This document shows positions 19,968 to 28,881 of a DNA stretch of 64,000 bases, piece after piece. Position 1 is the stretch's first letter. Each line of letters opens with the position of its first letter. The stretch lies in NCBI RefSeq assembly GCF_014170375.1, contig NZ_LZZW01000040.1:1-64000 (forward strand), given 5' to 3'. Made by a program: the position numbers and the translations under genes. The stretch is from Variovorax sp. UMC13. Its GTDB lineage: Bacteria > Pseudomonadota > Gammaproteobacteria > Burkholderiales > Burkholderiaceae_C. The notes beneath the pieces were generated by a model that did not search any database, had not been told where the DNA came from, and saw nothing but the letters and a program-made list of their open reading frames with translations.

Positions 19968-20445
19968 GCGAGCGCCGCCACGCAAGGTCCGGGCGCCCGT
20001 TCGATCCGACGGGTTCACGCTGCTCGAGCTGCTGGTGGTGATCGCCATCATCGCCATGGCCACCGCCGGCGTCGGCCTGTCCTTGCGCGACTCCGGGCAA
20101 GCCTCGCTCGAGCGCGAGGGCGACCGGCTCGCCGCGCTGCTCGAATCGGCGCGCGCCCAATCGCGGGCCAGCGGCGCCACGGTGCGCTGGCGGCCCACGC
20201 CGCAGGGCCCGGGCGCCTTCGCCTTCGACGGCCTGCCGCCGGACGCGCTCCCCTCCGCCTGGATGTCCGACGGCATCAGCGCGCAAGCGGTGGCGGCCGA
20301 CGGCCAGCCGGTCGTGGGGCTGCAACTGGGGCCCGAACCCATCATCGCCGCGCAGCAGGTGCTGATCACCAGCAGCGCCCCGCCGGGGCGCACGCTGCGC
20401 ATCGCCACCGACGGCCTGCGGCCCTTCGCGGTGGTCTCGCCATGA
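19942..20445 (+). CDS. gspH: Type II secretion minor pseudopilin GspH
   Basis: Minor pseudopilin, 167 residues. The prepilin motif is 'DG-FTLLELLVVIAIIAMAT', preceded by an unusually long basic leader 'MPTSAAGSKRAPPRKVRAPV'. The ATG at 19942 has a GGGGAGGG ribosome site ahead of it and lies inside the end of gspG (26-base overlap), which argues for translational coupling. The body contains 'LEREGDRLAALLESARAQSR', typical of GspH/FimT-like proteins. It is thought to sit near the pseudopilus tip complex. The degree of conservation outside the N-terminal helix is low in this family, so the name relies partly on operon order. Confidence 0.88.
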   Translation: MPTSAAGSKRAPPRKVRAPVRSDGFTLLELLVVIAIIAMATAGVGLSLRDSGQASLEREGDRLAALLESARAQSRASGATVRWRPTPQGPGAFAFDGLPPDALPSAWMSDGISAQAVAADGQPVVGLQLGPEPIIAAQQVLITSSAPPGRTLRIATDGLRPFAVVSP

Positions 20446-20813
20446 GCCGTCGCAACGCCAGGGCGGCCGGCTTCACGCTGATCGAGGTGCTGGTCGCGCT
20501 GGCCATCGTGGCCATCGCGCTGGCCGCCGGCACGCAGGCGGTCTCGGCGCTGACCCGCAATGCCCAGCGCCAGAGCGACGTGATGCTGGCCCAGCTGTGC
20601 GCCGAGAACGAACTGGTCAAGGCCCGCCTGTCGCGCCAGATGCCGGCCGTGGGCACCGCCACGCTAGTGTGCAGCCAGGCCGGTGTGGATTTCGCCGTCA
20701 CGGTGTCCGCCACGCAGACGCTCAACCCCAACTTCCGCCGCGTCGACGTGCAGGTGCGCGACGCGTCCGACGCGTCGGTGCTGCAGGTCTCGACCGTGAT
20801 CAGCCGTTACTGA
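20442..20813 (+). CDS. gspI: Type II secretion minor pseudopilin GspI
   Basis: Minor pseudopilin, 123 residues, part of the GspI-J-K tip complex. The leader 'MSRRNARAAG' ends at the cleavage site before 'FTLIEVLVALAIVAIALAAG', a very typical GspI sequence. The body has 'CAENELVKARLSRQMP', matching the GspI region in which the family places a conserved N-E-L block. The start overlaps the gspH stop by four bases (ATGA). Position between gspH and gspJ agrees with the canonical gsp order. Confidence 0.92.
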   Translation: MSRRNARAAGFTLIEVLVALAIVAIALAAGTQAVSALTRNAQRQSDVMLAQLCAENELVKARLSRQMPAVGTATLVCSQAGVDFAVTVSATQTLNPNFRRVDVQVRDASDASVLQVSTVISRY

Positions 20814-20814
20814 C

Positions 20815-21456
20815 ATGCGCACCCGAAGAAGCGCCGGCGGGTTCACGCTGATCGAGCTGATGGTCGCGATCGCGGCCATGGCCCTGCTCGCCATGATGAG
20901 CTGGCGCGGCATCGACGGCATGACGCGCGCCCAGGCACAGACCCAGGCCCGCGGCGATGCGGTGCTCACGCTGCAGACCACCCTGTCGCAGTGGTCGACC
21001 GACCTCGATGCCACGGTGGCCCTGACGCAGTTGCGGCCGCTCGACTGGAACGGCAGCGTGCTGCGGCTCACGCGCCGCAGCGCGGACAACGCCCAGCCCG
21101 CGCTCTACGTGGTGGCCTGGGCGATGCACGCCGACGCGGCCGGCGCCACGCAATGGCAGCGCTGGCAGTCCCCGCCCATCGTCACCCGCGTCGAGTGGCA
21201 GCAGGCCTGGGACCGCGCCGGCGCCTGGGGCCAGGAGGGTGTGGTCGCCGGCGGCAGCGCGCTGTCGCTGGTCCCGCTGGCGAGCTGGCAGCTAGCCTAT
21301 TTCCAGGGCGGCGTCTGGACCCAGGCGGTCAGCACCGAGACCAACGCGATTCCCGAGGGCATCCGCCTGGTGCTGCAGCTGCCGCCCGGCGCCGCCCTGA
21401 CCGGCACATTGACCCGCGACTGGGTCAAGCCCACCGCCGCGACGCCCAAGACATGA
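20815..21456 (+). CDS. gspJ: Type II secretion minor pseudopilin GspJ
   Basis: Minor pseudopilin, 213 residues, of the tip complex. The leader 'MRTRRSAGG' precedes 'FTLIELMVAIAAMALLAMMS'. Downstream, 'WRGIDGMTRAQAQTQARGDA' and 'LQTTLSQWSTDLDA' fit the helical start of GspJ, and the C-terminal half is a beta domain ending in 'GALTGTLTRDWVKP'-like residues. It begins one base after the gspI stop and ends overlapping gspK by four bases, all signs of a coupled operon. Confidence 0.92.
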   Translation: MRTRRSAGGFTLIELMVAIAAMALLAMMSWRGIDGMTRAQAQTQARGDAVLTLQTTLSQWSTDLDATVALTQLRPLDWNGSVLRLTRRSADNAQPALYVVAWAMHADAAGATQWQRWQSPPIVTRVEWQQAWDRAGAWGQEGVVAGGSALSLVPLASWQLAYFQGGVWTQAVSTETNAIPEGIRLVLQLPPGAALTGTLTRDWVKPTAATPKT

Positions 21457-22469
21457 ACCCGCGCCCCACCTTCCGCCCCGGCCGGCAGGCCGGTGCCGCC
21501 CTGCTGGCCGCGATGCTCACGGTCACGCTGGTGGCCACCTTCGCCGCCGCGGCGCTGTGGCAGCAGTGGCGCGCGACCGAGGTCGAATCGGCCGAGCGCG
21601 CGCGGGTCCAGGCCTCGTGGGTGCTGATCGGCGCGCTCGACTGGTCGCGCCTGATCCTGCGCGAGGACGGCCGCAACCCCGACAACGACAACCTCACCGA
21701 GCCCTGGGCGGTGCCCCTCGAGGAAGCGCGCCTGTCGAGCTTCCTGGCGGGCGACAAGAACGTGTCGAGCGACGCGCTGGAGGGCCTGCCCGATGCCTTC
21801 CTGTCGGGCCGCATCGTCGACGCGCAGTCCAAGCTCAACGTGATGAACCTGGTCAACGAAGGCAAGCCGGTGCCCGCGGCGGTCGCGGCCTTCGTCAAGC
21901 TCTTTGCGCTGCTGAGCCTGCCGCCGCAGGAGGTGGCGACCATGACCAATGCCCTGCAACGCGCCAGCCCGCCACCGGCCGTGCCCTCCCCGAACGGCGG
22001 CACGCCGGTCAGCCCACCGACGGACGACACCGGCAAGCCGCTGATCCCGCAGCAGGTCTCGCAGCTGGTCTGGCTCGGCGTGTCGCCGGCCACGGTGGCG
22101 GTGATCGAGCCGTACGTCACGGTGCTGCCCGATCGCACCCCGCTCAACATCAACACCGCCAGCGCCGAAGCCCTGTATGCGAGCATCCCCGAGCTCGACC
22201 TCGCGGGGGCCCAGCGCCTGGTGAGCCAGCGGGCGCGCAGCTACTTCCGCAAGCCGGACGACGCCAAGCCCTACATGGGCTCGGCGCAGTTCCCCGATGG
22301 TCAGCATGCCGTGCGCACCAACTACTTCGAAGTGCACGGCCGGCTGCGCCTCGACCGCCATTGGGTGGACGAGCATTCCCTGGTGAAGCGCAACGGCATG
22401 GAACTCAGCATCGTCTGGCGCGAACGGGGTGCCGGCGTGACCTTGCCCACGGACAAGGTGACACGTTAA
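21453..22469 (+). CDS. gspK: Type II secretion minor pseudopilin GspK
   Basis: Largest minor pseudopilin, 338 residues, capping the tip complex. The N-terminal segment 'GAALLAAMLTVTLVATFAAA' is the prepilin helix; as in many GspK proteins the residue at position 5 is not Glu, which is expected of this subunit. The inserted domain includes 'GRIVDAQSKLNVMNLVNEGK' and 'TPLNINTASAEALYASIPEL', a helix-hairpin-helix-like block conserved in GspK. The ATG at 21453 overlaps the gspJ stop (ATGA). A 122-base gap follows before gspL, the only sizeable gap within the operon. Confidence 0.93.
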   Translation: MNPRPTFRPGRQAGAALLAAMLTVTLVATFAAAALWQQWRATEVESAERARVQASWVLIGALDWSRLILREDGRNPDNDNLTEPWAVPLEEARLSSFLAGDKNVSSDALEGLPDAFLSGRIVDAQSKLNVMNLVNEGKPVPAAVAAFVKLFALLSLPPQEVATMTNALQRASPPPAVPSPNGGTPVSPPTDDTGKPLIPQQVSQLVWLGVSPATVAVIEPYVTVLPDRTPLNINTASAEALYASIPELDLAGAQRLVSQRARSYFRKPDDAKPYMGSAQFPDGQHAVRTNYFEVHGRLRLDRHWVDEHSLVKRNGMELSIVWRERGAGVTLPTDKVTR

Positions 22470-22527
22470 ACGTGCTGACACAAAGATCATTTAAAAGTGC
22501 CGCGAGCACGCACCGGCACTGAATCGA

Positions 22528-22548
22528 TCGCTATGAAGTCCATAGCGA
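22528..22548. other. Inverted repeat in the gspK-gspL gap
   Basis: TCGCTATG and CATAGCGA form an 8-bp perfect inverted repeat with a 5-base spacer in the 122-base gap between gspK and gspL. A TACAAT hexamer at 22567-22572 could be a -10 element for an internal promoter, but I see no good -35. The stem lacks a T-tract, so a terminator is unlikely. Confidence 0.35.
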
Positions 22549-22591
22549 ACGCGGTCAGCCCTCTCCTACAATAGCCCCCTTTTCGACCGCC

Positions 22592-23797
22592 ATGCCCTTG
22601 CTCATCGTCACCCTTCCCCCTCCACCGGCGCCCACCGGTGGCGAGTACGGCTGGGCGATGTGGTCTGCCGATGGCCGCAAGGCACGCGGCGAAGGCAATG
22701 CCCTGCCCGCCCTGCTGCCCGCCAGCGACGAGCTCGTGCTGGCCCTGCCCGCGGCCGCGCTGTCCTGGCACCAGGTGACGCTGCCGCAGGGCAGCCTGAG
22801 CAGCAGCTCGCGCCTGCGCGCCGTGCTCAACGGCCTGCTGGAAGACCGGCTGCTCGAGGAGCCCGAGAACCTGCACTTCGCCCTCGAGCCCTCCGCGGCC
22901 ACGGGCAAGCCGGTCTGGGTCGCCGCCTGCCACAAGGCCTGGCTGCGCAGCGCGGTCCAGGCGCTCGAAGGCGCGGGCCACCGCGTCAACCGCATCGTCC
23001 CCGAATTCACGCCGCAACCCGCCGGCGCACCACCGCGGCTGTTCGCCACCGGCCAGGCCGAGAACGCATCGCTCACGCTGTGCGACGGCCAGGGCGTGCT
23101 GTCGCTGCCGCTCGCGCCCGCCGGCGTCAGCGCGCTGGGCAACCTGCCCGAAGACACGATCGCCTCGGCCGAGCCGGCGGTGGCCGAACTGGCGGACGAA
23201 TTGCTCGCGCACCGGCTGCCGATCACCAAGCCGGCCGAGCGCTGGCTGGAGGCTGCGCAGTCGGGCTGGGACCTGGCGCAGTTCGATCTCGCCTCCACCG
23301 GCCGCGCGCGCGCCGGCAAGAAGCTCGGCGCGATCGTGCAGGCGCTGTGGCGCGGCCCGCAGTGGCGTGCCGCGCGCTGGGGCGTGCTGCTGCTGCTGGT
23401 CGCGCAGCTCGTCGGCGTGAACGCCTGGGCCTGGAAGGAGCGCCGCGCGCTCGACGCCAAGCGCGGCACGGTCCGCAGCATCCTGGCCCAGACCTTCCCC
23501 TCGGTGCCGATCTATGAACCCCAGCTTCAGATGAGCCGCGAGGTCGCCGCGCTGCAGCAGGCCACCGGCGGCGTGTCGCCGGCCGACCTCGAGCCCATGC
23601 TCGGCGCGCTGGCCAGCAGCCTGCCGCCCGGCCGCGTGCCCACCGCCGTCGACTACAGCGGCGGCCAGCTGCGCCTGCGCGGCCTGGCCCTGGGCATGGC
23701 CGAGACCAGCACCCTGTCGGCCACGCTGGCATCGCGCGGCTACAGCGCCCGCAGCGAAGGCGACCTGTTGCTGGTGCAGGCGGAGGCCCAACGATGA
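22592..23797 (+). CDS. gspL: Type II secretion inner-membrane protein GspL
   Basis: Bitopic platform protein of 401 residues that recruits the ATPase GspE through its cytoplasmic actin-like domain and binds GspM in the periplasm. The N-terminal two thirds carry the GspL cytoplasmic fold, with 'LALPAAALSWHQVTLPQG' and 'LRAVLNGLLEDRLLEEPENL' as the clearest blocks. One membrane helix ('WGVLLLLVAQLVGVNAWAW') is followed by a ferredoxin-like periplasmic domain with 'AKRGTVRSILAQTFPSVP'. The ATG at 22592 lies after the 122-base gap. The stop overlaps the gspM start by four bases. Confidence 0.92.
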   Translation: MPLLIVTLPPPPAPTGGEYGWAMWSADGRKARGEGNALPALLPASDELVLALPAAALSWHQVTLPQGSLSSSSRLRAVLNGLLEDRLLEEPENLHFALEPSAATGKPVWVAACHKAWLRSAVQALEGAGHRVNRIVPEFTPQPAGAPPRLFATGQAENASLTLCDGQGVLSLPLAPAGVSALGNLPEDTIASAEPAVAELADELLAHRLPITKPAERWLEAAQSGWDLAQFDLASTGRARAGKKLGAIVQALWRGPQWRAARWGVLLLLVAQLVGVNAWAWKERRALDAKRGTVRSILAQTFPSVPIYEPQLQMSREVAALQQATGGVSPADLEPMLGALASSLPPGRVPTAVDYSGGQLRLRGLALGMAETSTLSATLASRGYSARSEGDLLLVQAEAQR

Positions 23798-24354
23798 GCC
23801 CGTGGATCGACAAGCTGCAAGCCCGCTGGGACGCCTGGTGGCCATCGCTCGCACTGCGCGAACAGCGCCTGGTCCAGGGCATGGTCGCGCTGCTGCTGCT
23901 GGCGCTGCTCTGGTGGGTGGGGCTGGCGCCGGCGCTGCGCACCCTGGCCACCGCCCCGGCCGCCCATGCCGAACTCGACGCCCAGCTGCAGCGCATGAGC
24001 GCGTTGCAGATCCAGGCCAAGGCCCTGCAATCGCAACCTCGCGCCAGCCGCGACGAAGCCCTGCGCGCCATCGAATCCTCGGTGCAGCAGAGCCTGGGCA
24101 GCAATGCGCAGATCCAGGTCGCCGGGTCCGGCGAAGGCGTGCTGGTCACGCTGCGCGGCACCTCGGCCGACGGCCTGGCACAGTGGCTGGCCCAGGCGCG
24201 CGGCAACGCCCGCGCGGTGCCGCGCGAAGTGCACCTGACGCGCTCGCAGGCGGGTGCCGCCCCGGCGCCGCGCGGCGCCACGGCCGCCCCCGCCCCGACC
24301 GATGCCCTGGTGCGCTGGGACGGCACGCTGGTCATGAACCTGCCCGCGAAGTGA
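23794..24354 (+). CDS. gspM: Type II secretion protein GspM
   Basis: Inner-membrane platform protein of 186 residues that stabilises GspL. A short cytoplasmic start ('MSPWIDKLQARWDAWWPSLA') with the 'LREQRLVQGM' block typical of GspM leads into one membrane helix ('VALLLLALLWWVGLAPAL'). The periplasmic part has a coiled stretch ('HAELDAQLQRMSALQIQAKA') and a small ferredoxin-like domain ending 'RWDGTLVMNLPAK'. It overlaps gspL by four bases. Length and order fit the family although sequence conservation is weak. Confidence 0.9.
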   Translation: MSPWIDKLQARWDAWWPSLALREQRLVQGMVALLLLALLWWVGLAPALRTLATAPAAHAELDAQLQRMSALQIQAKALQSQPRASRDEALRAIESSVQQSLGSNAQIQVAGSGEGVLVTLRGTSADGLAQWLAQARGNARAVPREVHLTRSQAGAAPAPRGATAAPAPTDALVRWDGTLVMNLPAK

Positions 24355-24365
24355 GGCCGCTCCGC

Positions 24366-25163
24366 ATGGCGCCCCGCTCCTCTTCCCAGGCCCCGCCCAG
24401 CGCCGGCTGGCGCTGGGCGCTCGTCGGGGCCTTGCTGGGCGCGCTCGCGACGCTGGCCTTCTACGCGCCGGCGCGCTGGCTGGCCGCCGGCCTGGCCCAG
24501 GCCAGCGGCAACCAGCTGCAACTCATCAATGCGCGCGGCACCGTCTGGAACGGCCAGGCTGGCGTGGTGTTCTCCAGCGGCGGACGCGGGGCCGAATCGA
24601 TCTCGCTGCCCGGCACCCTGAGCTGGACGCTGCGGCCGGGCTGGGGCGCCGTCAACGCGGCCTTCACGCTGCCCTGCTGCGCCCCGCAACCCCTGCGCCT
24701 GCAGGTGCGGCCCCGCACCGACGGCGCGCTGCTCGCCTGGGGCGACGGCCGCTCGAACTGGCCGGCAGCCATGCTGAGCGGCTTCGGCGCGCCCTGGAAC
24801 ACGCTCAAGCCCGAAGGCATGCTCGAACTGTCGACGCAGGCCTTCGTCATGGAACTCAAGGGCCGGACACTCGGCCTCTCGGGCCGGGCCACGCTCGACG
24901 CCACCGACATCTCGTCGAGTCTCTCCACGCTGCGCCCCATGGGCAGCTACCGCGTCACCATCGAGGGCGGCCCCGCGCCGAGCCTGTTGCTGACCACCCG
25001 TGAAGGCAGCCTGGTGCTCAGCGGCAGCGGCCGCTGGAACGGCACCGCGATGCGCTTCGACGGCGAGGCCAGTGCGGCCCCGGGCCGCGAAGACGCGCTT
25101 TCGAACTTGTTGAACATCATCGGGCGGCGCCAGGGCACGCGCTCGCTCATCACACTGGGTTGA
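24366..25163 (+). CDS. gspN: Type II secretion protein GspN
   Basis: Accessory T2SS protein of 265 residues, anchored by one N-terminal helix ('WALVGALLGALATLAFYAPA') with the rest periplasmic. 'LINARGTVWNGQAGVVFSSG' is the GspN signature with its G-T-V/I-W-x-G motif. A Cys-Cys pair lies in 'AAFTLPCCAPQPLRLQV'. The ATG at 24366 is used; a GTG at 24351 overlapping the gspM stop (GTGA) is in frame and could be the true start through coupling. GspN is present only in some T2SS clusters, including those of Burkholderiales and Xanthomonas, and its exact role is unsettled. Confidence 0.88.
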   Translation: MAPRSSSQAPPSAGWRWALVGALLGALATLAFYAPARWLAAGLAQASGNQLQLINARGTVWNGQAGVVFSSGGRGAESISLPGTLSWTLRPGWGAVNAAFTLPCCAPQPLRLQVRPRTDGALLAWGDGRSNWPAAMLSGFGAPWNTLKPEGMLELSTQAFVMELKGRTLGLSGRATLDATDISSSLSTLRPMGSYRVTIEGGPAPSLLLTTREGSLVLSGSGRWNGTAMRFDGEASAAPGREDALSNLLNIIGRRQGTRSLITLG

Positions 25164-25165
25164 CC

Positions 25166-27448
25166 ATGAAGCATCTGTCTTCTCACGGCATGCGCCTCGG
25201 CCTTGTCGCACTCGCGGCACAGGTCCTGATGACCGCCTGCCTTCCCGCGGCCTTCGCGCAGGATGCACCGCGCCGCGGCGAGCCGATCACGCTGAACTTC
25301 AGCAGCGCAGAGATCGAATCGGTGGCGCGCACCATGGCCGTGATCACCGGCCGCGACGTGGTGGTCGATCCGCGCGTCAAGGGCACGATCAGCCTGCAGA
25401 CCGACCGCGCGATTCCGCCCGCGGCCGCCTTCAACCAGTTCGCCGCCGCGCTGCGGCTGCAGGGCTTCGCGATCGTCGAGGCCGACGGCCTCTACAAGAT
25501 CGTGCCCGAGGCCGACGCCAAGCTGCAGAGCAGCACCGTGGTCAGCTCCACCGGCGCCGCGGCCCGTATGAGCGGCAACCAGATCGTCACGCAGGTCTTC
25601 AAGCTCAACTACGAGGCGGCCAACAACCTGCTGCCGGTGCTGCGCCCGCTGATCGCGCCGAACAACGCCATCAACGTGAACCCCGGCAACAACTCGCTGG
25701 TGATCACCGACTACGCCGAGAACATGCAGCGCCTGGCGCGCATCGTGGCCTCGCTCGACGTGCCCAACGCGTCGGACATCGAGGTGATCCCGCTGCGCCA
25801 CTCGGTGGCCACCGACATGGTGCCGCTGATCACGCGGCTGATCGAAGGCGGCAGCGCCACCGGCCCGGCGGGCGCCGCGCCCGGCACGGTCGACGCCACC
25901 TTCCGCACCACGCTGGTGGCCGACCCGCGCAGCAACGCGCTGATCCTGCGCGCGGCCAACCCGGCGCGGGTCCAGCTGGTGCGCACGCTGGTCGACAAGC
26001 TCGACCGCCCGGCCTTCGACAACGGCAACGGCGCGGCCGGCAACATCTACGTGGTGTACCTCAAGAACGCCGACGCGGTGCGGCTCGCCACCACGCTGCG
26101 CGCCGCTATGTCGACCGATGCGCGCGGCACCGGCGGCAACTCCGGCGCGGCCGGCACGCTGGGCAGCGCCACCAACCCGCAGACCGCGGGCCAGACCGGC
26201 ACCAACAGCCAGAGCGGCAGCACCACCAGCGCCGCGGCCACCACGCCGCTCAACAACGCCAACCAGCCCTCGACCGGCGGCCAGATCCAGGCCGACCCCT
26301 CGACCAACTCGCTGATCATCTCGGCGCCCGAGCCGCAGTACCGCCAGCTGCGCGCGGTGATCGACAAGCTCGACAGCCGCCGCGCGCAGGTGATGGTCGA
26401 AAGCCTGATCGTCGAGGTCAATGCCGACAAGGCCGCCGAGTTCGGCGTGCAGTGGCAGACCGCCATCGGCTCCACCGGCGCGGTCGGCACCAACTCCAGC
26501 CTCGGCGGCCAGAACATCTTCAACCTGTCGGCGGCCACGGCGGCCGGCGGCGTGCCCTCGCAGCCCTCGAGCGGCTTCAACATCGGCCTGGGCACCAAGA
26601 TCAACGGCGTGAACGCGCTGGGCCTGGTGGCGCGCTTCCTGCAGAGCAACGGCGAAGGCAACGTGCTCTCCACGCCCAACCTGCTGACGCTGGACAACGA
26701 GGAAGCCAAGATCGTGATCGGCCAGAACGTGCCCTTCGTGACCGGCCAGTACACCAACACCGGCAGCAGCAGCACCAACGTCAGCCCGTTCCAGACCGTG
26801 GAACGCAAGGACGTCGGCCTGACGCTGCGCGTGCGCCCGCAGATCAGCGAGAACGGCACGGTCAAGATGACCATCTTCCAGGAAGTGTCGAGCGTGGTCG
26901 CGGGCACCGCCAACAACACCAACGGGCCGACCACCTCCAAGCGCTCGATCGAATCGAGCGTGCTGGTGGACGACGGCAGCATCATCGTCATCGGCGGCCT
27001 GCTGACCGACGAGTACACGCGCGCCGACGAGAAGGTGCCCGGCCTGGGCGACATCCCGGTGCTCGGCAACCTGTTCAAGAGCGAGACGCGCAGCCGCAAG
27101 AAGACCAACCTGATGGTGTTCCTGCGGCCGATGGTGCTGCGCGACAGCATCAGCGGCGAGGCGCTCGCGACCGAGCGCTACGACATGCTGCGCACCCTGC
27201 AGCAGAACCTGCAGCCGGCCACCGACAACGTGATGCTGCGCGGCGTGACCGAGGCGCCGGTGCTGCCCCAGCTGCCCCAGTTGCTGCTGCAGCCGACGCC
27301 CGAGTCGAACGACAGCAGCCGCCGCATCGAGGGCACGCGCCTGATCCCGCCGCCGATGATCGACAACAGGGTCGCGCCCAAGGACACGCCGCTCAAGGGC
27401 ACGCTGCCCCCGACCGCCGACCCCGCGACCACGCGCGAACTTCCCTGA
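25166..27448 (+). CDS. gspD: Type II secretion outer-membrane secretin GspD
   Basis: Secretin, 760 residues, which assembles into the outer-membrane gate. After a signal peptide ('MKHLSSHGMRLGLVALAAQV...AFAQ') come the N0 domain ('ITLNFSSAEIESVARTMAVI') and N1-N3 repeats ('VFKLNYEAANNLLPVLRPLI', 'VIPLRHSVATDMVPLITRLI', 'NIYVVYLKNADAVRLATTLR'). The secretin core shows 'VPFVTGQYTNTGSSSTNVSP', 'RKDVGLTLRVRPQISENGTV' and 'IIVIGGLLTDEYTRADEKVP'. N3 contains a long Gly/Ser/Thr/Asn-rich insert near residues 315-375. The ATG at 25166 is preferred over a TTG at 25160. No pilotin gene is visible; a cysteine at 'MTACLPA' makes a weak lipobox. Confidence 0.94.
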   Translation: MKHLSSHGMRLGLVALAAQVLMTACLPAAFAQDAPRRGEPITLNFSSAEIESVARTMAVITGRDVVVDPRVKGTISLQTDRAIPPAAAFNQFAAALRLQGFAIVEADGLYKIVPEADAKLQSSTVVSSTGAAARMSGNQIVTQVFKLNYEAANNLLPVLRPLIAPNNAINVNPGNNSLVITDYAENMQRLARIVASLDVPNASDIEVIPLRHSVATDMVPLITRLIEGGSATGPAGAAPGTVDATFRTTLVADPRSNALILRAANPARVQLVRTLVDKLDRPAFDNGNGAAGNIYVVYLKNADAVRLATTLRAAMSTDARGTGGNSGAAGTLGSATNPQTAGQTGTNSQSGSTTSAAATTPLNNANQPSTGGQIQADPSTNSLIISAPEPQYRQLRAVIDKLDSRRAQVMVESLIVEVNADKAAEFGVQWQTAIGSTGAVGTNSSLGGQNIFNLSAATAAGGVPSQPSSGFNIGLGTKINGVNALGLVARFLQSNGEGNVLSTPNLLTLDNEEAKIVIGQNVPFVTGQYTNTGSSSTNVSPFQTVERKDVGLTLRVRPQISENGTVKMTIFQEVSSVVAGTANNTNGPTTSKRSIESSVLVDDGSIIVIGGLLTDEYTRADEKVPGLGDIPVLGNLFKSETRSRKKTNLMVFLRPMVLRDSISGEALATERYDMLRTLQQNLQPATDNVMLRGVTEAPVLPQLPQLLLQPTPESNDSSRRIEGTRLIPPPMIDNRVAPKDTPLKGTLPPTADPATTRELP

Positions 27449-27461
27449 GCACCGACGGGCG

Positions 27462-28880
27462 ATGCGTTACCCCCTCCCCTACGCCTTCGCGCGTGCCCAG
27501 CAGCTGCTTCTGGAAGAGGCCGACGACGGCAGCCTGACGCTCTGGATGCCGCGCGACCCGCCGCGCAGCGCGCTGGGCGAAGTCGCGCGCCGCTTCGCGA
27601 TCAAGACCTTCGAGCCGCTGCCGACCGAGCAGCTCGCGCAGCGCATCAGCGCCGCCTACTCCAACGGCGAATCGAACGCCGCCACCGTGGTCAGCGAGGT
27701 GCAGGGCGAGGCCGACCTCTCGCGCATGATGCAGGAGCTGCCGGCGGTCGAGGACTTGCTGGAATCGGCCGGCGACGCGCCCATCATCCGGATGCTCAAC
27801 GCCCTGCTCACGCAGGCCGCGCGCGACGGCGCGAGCGACATCCACATCGAACCCTACGAGCGCACGTCGTCGGTGCGCTTTCGCATCGACGGCACGCTGC
27901 GCGAGGTGGTCAAGCCCAACCGCGCGCTGCATGCCGCGCTGATCTCGCGGCTGAAGATCATGGCCGACCTCGACATCGCCGAGAAACGCCTGCCGCAGGA
28001 CGGCCGGATCTCGCTGCGCATCGGCACCCGCGCGGTCGACGTGCGCGTGTCGACCCTGCCCAGCGCGCACGGCGAACGCGCGGTGCTGCGGCTCCTGGAC
28101 AAGAACGAGAGCAAGCTCACGCTCGAATCGGTGGGCATGCTGGGCGACACGCTGTCGCGCTTCGAGACCCTGATCTCGCAGCCGCACGGCATCATCCTCG
28201 TGACCGGCCCGACCGGCTCGGGCAAGACCACCACGCTGTACTCGGCGCTGGCGCGGCTCGACGCCACGCGCAGCAACATCATGACGGTCGAGGACCCGAT
28301 CGAGTACGAGCTGGCCGGTGTCGGCCAGACCCAGGTCAACGCCAAGATCGACCTGACCTTCGCCAAGGCCCTGCGCGCGATCCTGCGGCAGGACCCGGAC
28401 GTGATCATGATCGGCGAAATCCGCGACTTCGAGACCGCGCAGATCGCGATCCAGGCCTCGCTCACCGGCCACCTGGTGCTCGCCACGCTGCACACCAACG
28501 ACGCGGTCAGCGCCGTCACCCGGCTCACCGACATGGGCGTCGAGCCCTTCCTGTTGAGCTCCTCGCTGCTGGGCGTGCTCGCGCAGCGGTTGGTGCGCCA
28601 GCTGTGCCCGACCTGCGCCACGCGCTCGGAGAACGGCGAGGTAGTGCCCGTGGGCTGCGACGCCTGCGGCCACACGGGCTACCAGGGCCGTACCGGCATC
28701 TTCGAACTGCTGGTGGCCGACGAGGCCGTGCAGTCGCTGATCCACAGCCGCGCGCCCGAGAGCCAGATCTTCACCGCGGCCGAACGCGGCGGCCTGCGCT
28801 CGATGCGCGCCGACGGCGAGCGGCTGGTGCAGGCCGGCGTCACTTCACGCGCCGAACTGCTGCGCGTGACGCGAGACTGA
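27462..28880 (+). CDS. gspE: Type II secretion ATPase GspE
   Basis: Cytoplasmic hexameric ATPase driving pseudopilus extension, 472 residues. Walker A is 'GPTGSGKTTTLY' near residue 248. The Asp box is 'MTVEDPIEYEL', Walker B 'RQDPDVIMIGEIRDFETAQI', and the His box 'TGHLVLATLHTNDA'. A zinc-binding tetracysteine 'CPTC-x13-CDAC' lies between residues of about 385 and 405, shorter than in the Vibrio protein. The N-terminal N1E domain that contacts GspL is small. The gene begins 13 bases after gspD. GspE, rather than a pilus ATPase, is supported by the unbroken gsp context. Confidence 0.95.
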   Translation: MRYPLPYAFARAQQLLLEEADDGSLTLWMPRDPPRSALGEVARRFAIKTFEPLPTEQLAQRISAAYSNGESNAATVVSEVQGEADLSRMMQELPAVEDLLESAGDAPIIRMLNALLTQAARDGASDIHIEPYERTSSVRFRIDGTLREVVKPNRALHAALISRLKIMADLDIAEKRLPQDGRISLRIGTRAVDVRVSTLPSAHGERAVLRLLDKNESKLTLESVGMLGDTLSRFETLISQPHGIILVTGPTGSGKTTTLYSALARLDATRSNIMTVEDPIEYELAGVGQTQVNAKIDLTFAKALRAILRQDPDVIMIGEIRDFETAQIAIQASLTGHLVLATLHTNDAVSAVTRLTDMGVEPFLLSSSLLGVLAQRLVRQLCPTCATRSENGEVVPVGCDACGHTGYQGRTGIFELLVADEAVQSLIHSRAPESQIFTAAERGGLRSMRADGERLVQAGVTSRAELLRVTRD

Positions 28881-28881
28881 C

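Noticed and set aside
26110..26290. Frameshift or foreign insertion in gspD
   Set aside because: The frame is continuous and Ser/Thr/Asn-rich inserts are known in secretin N3 domains.
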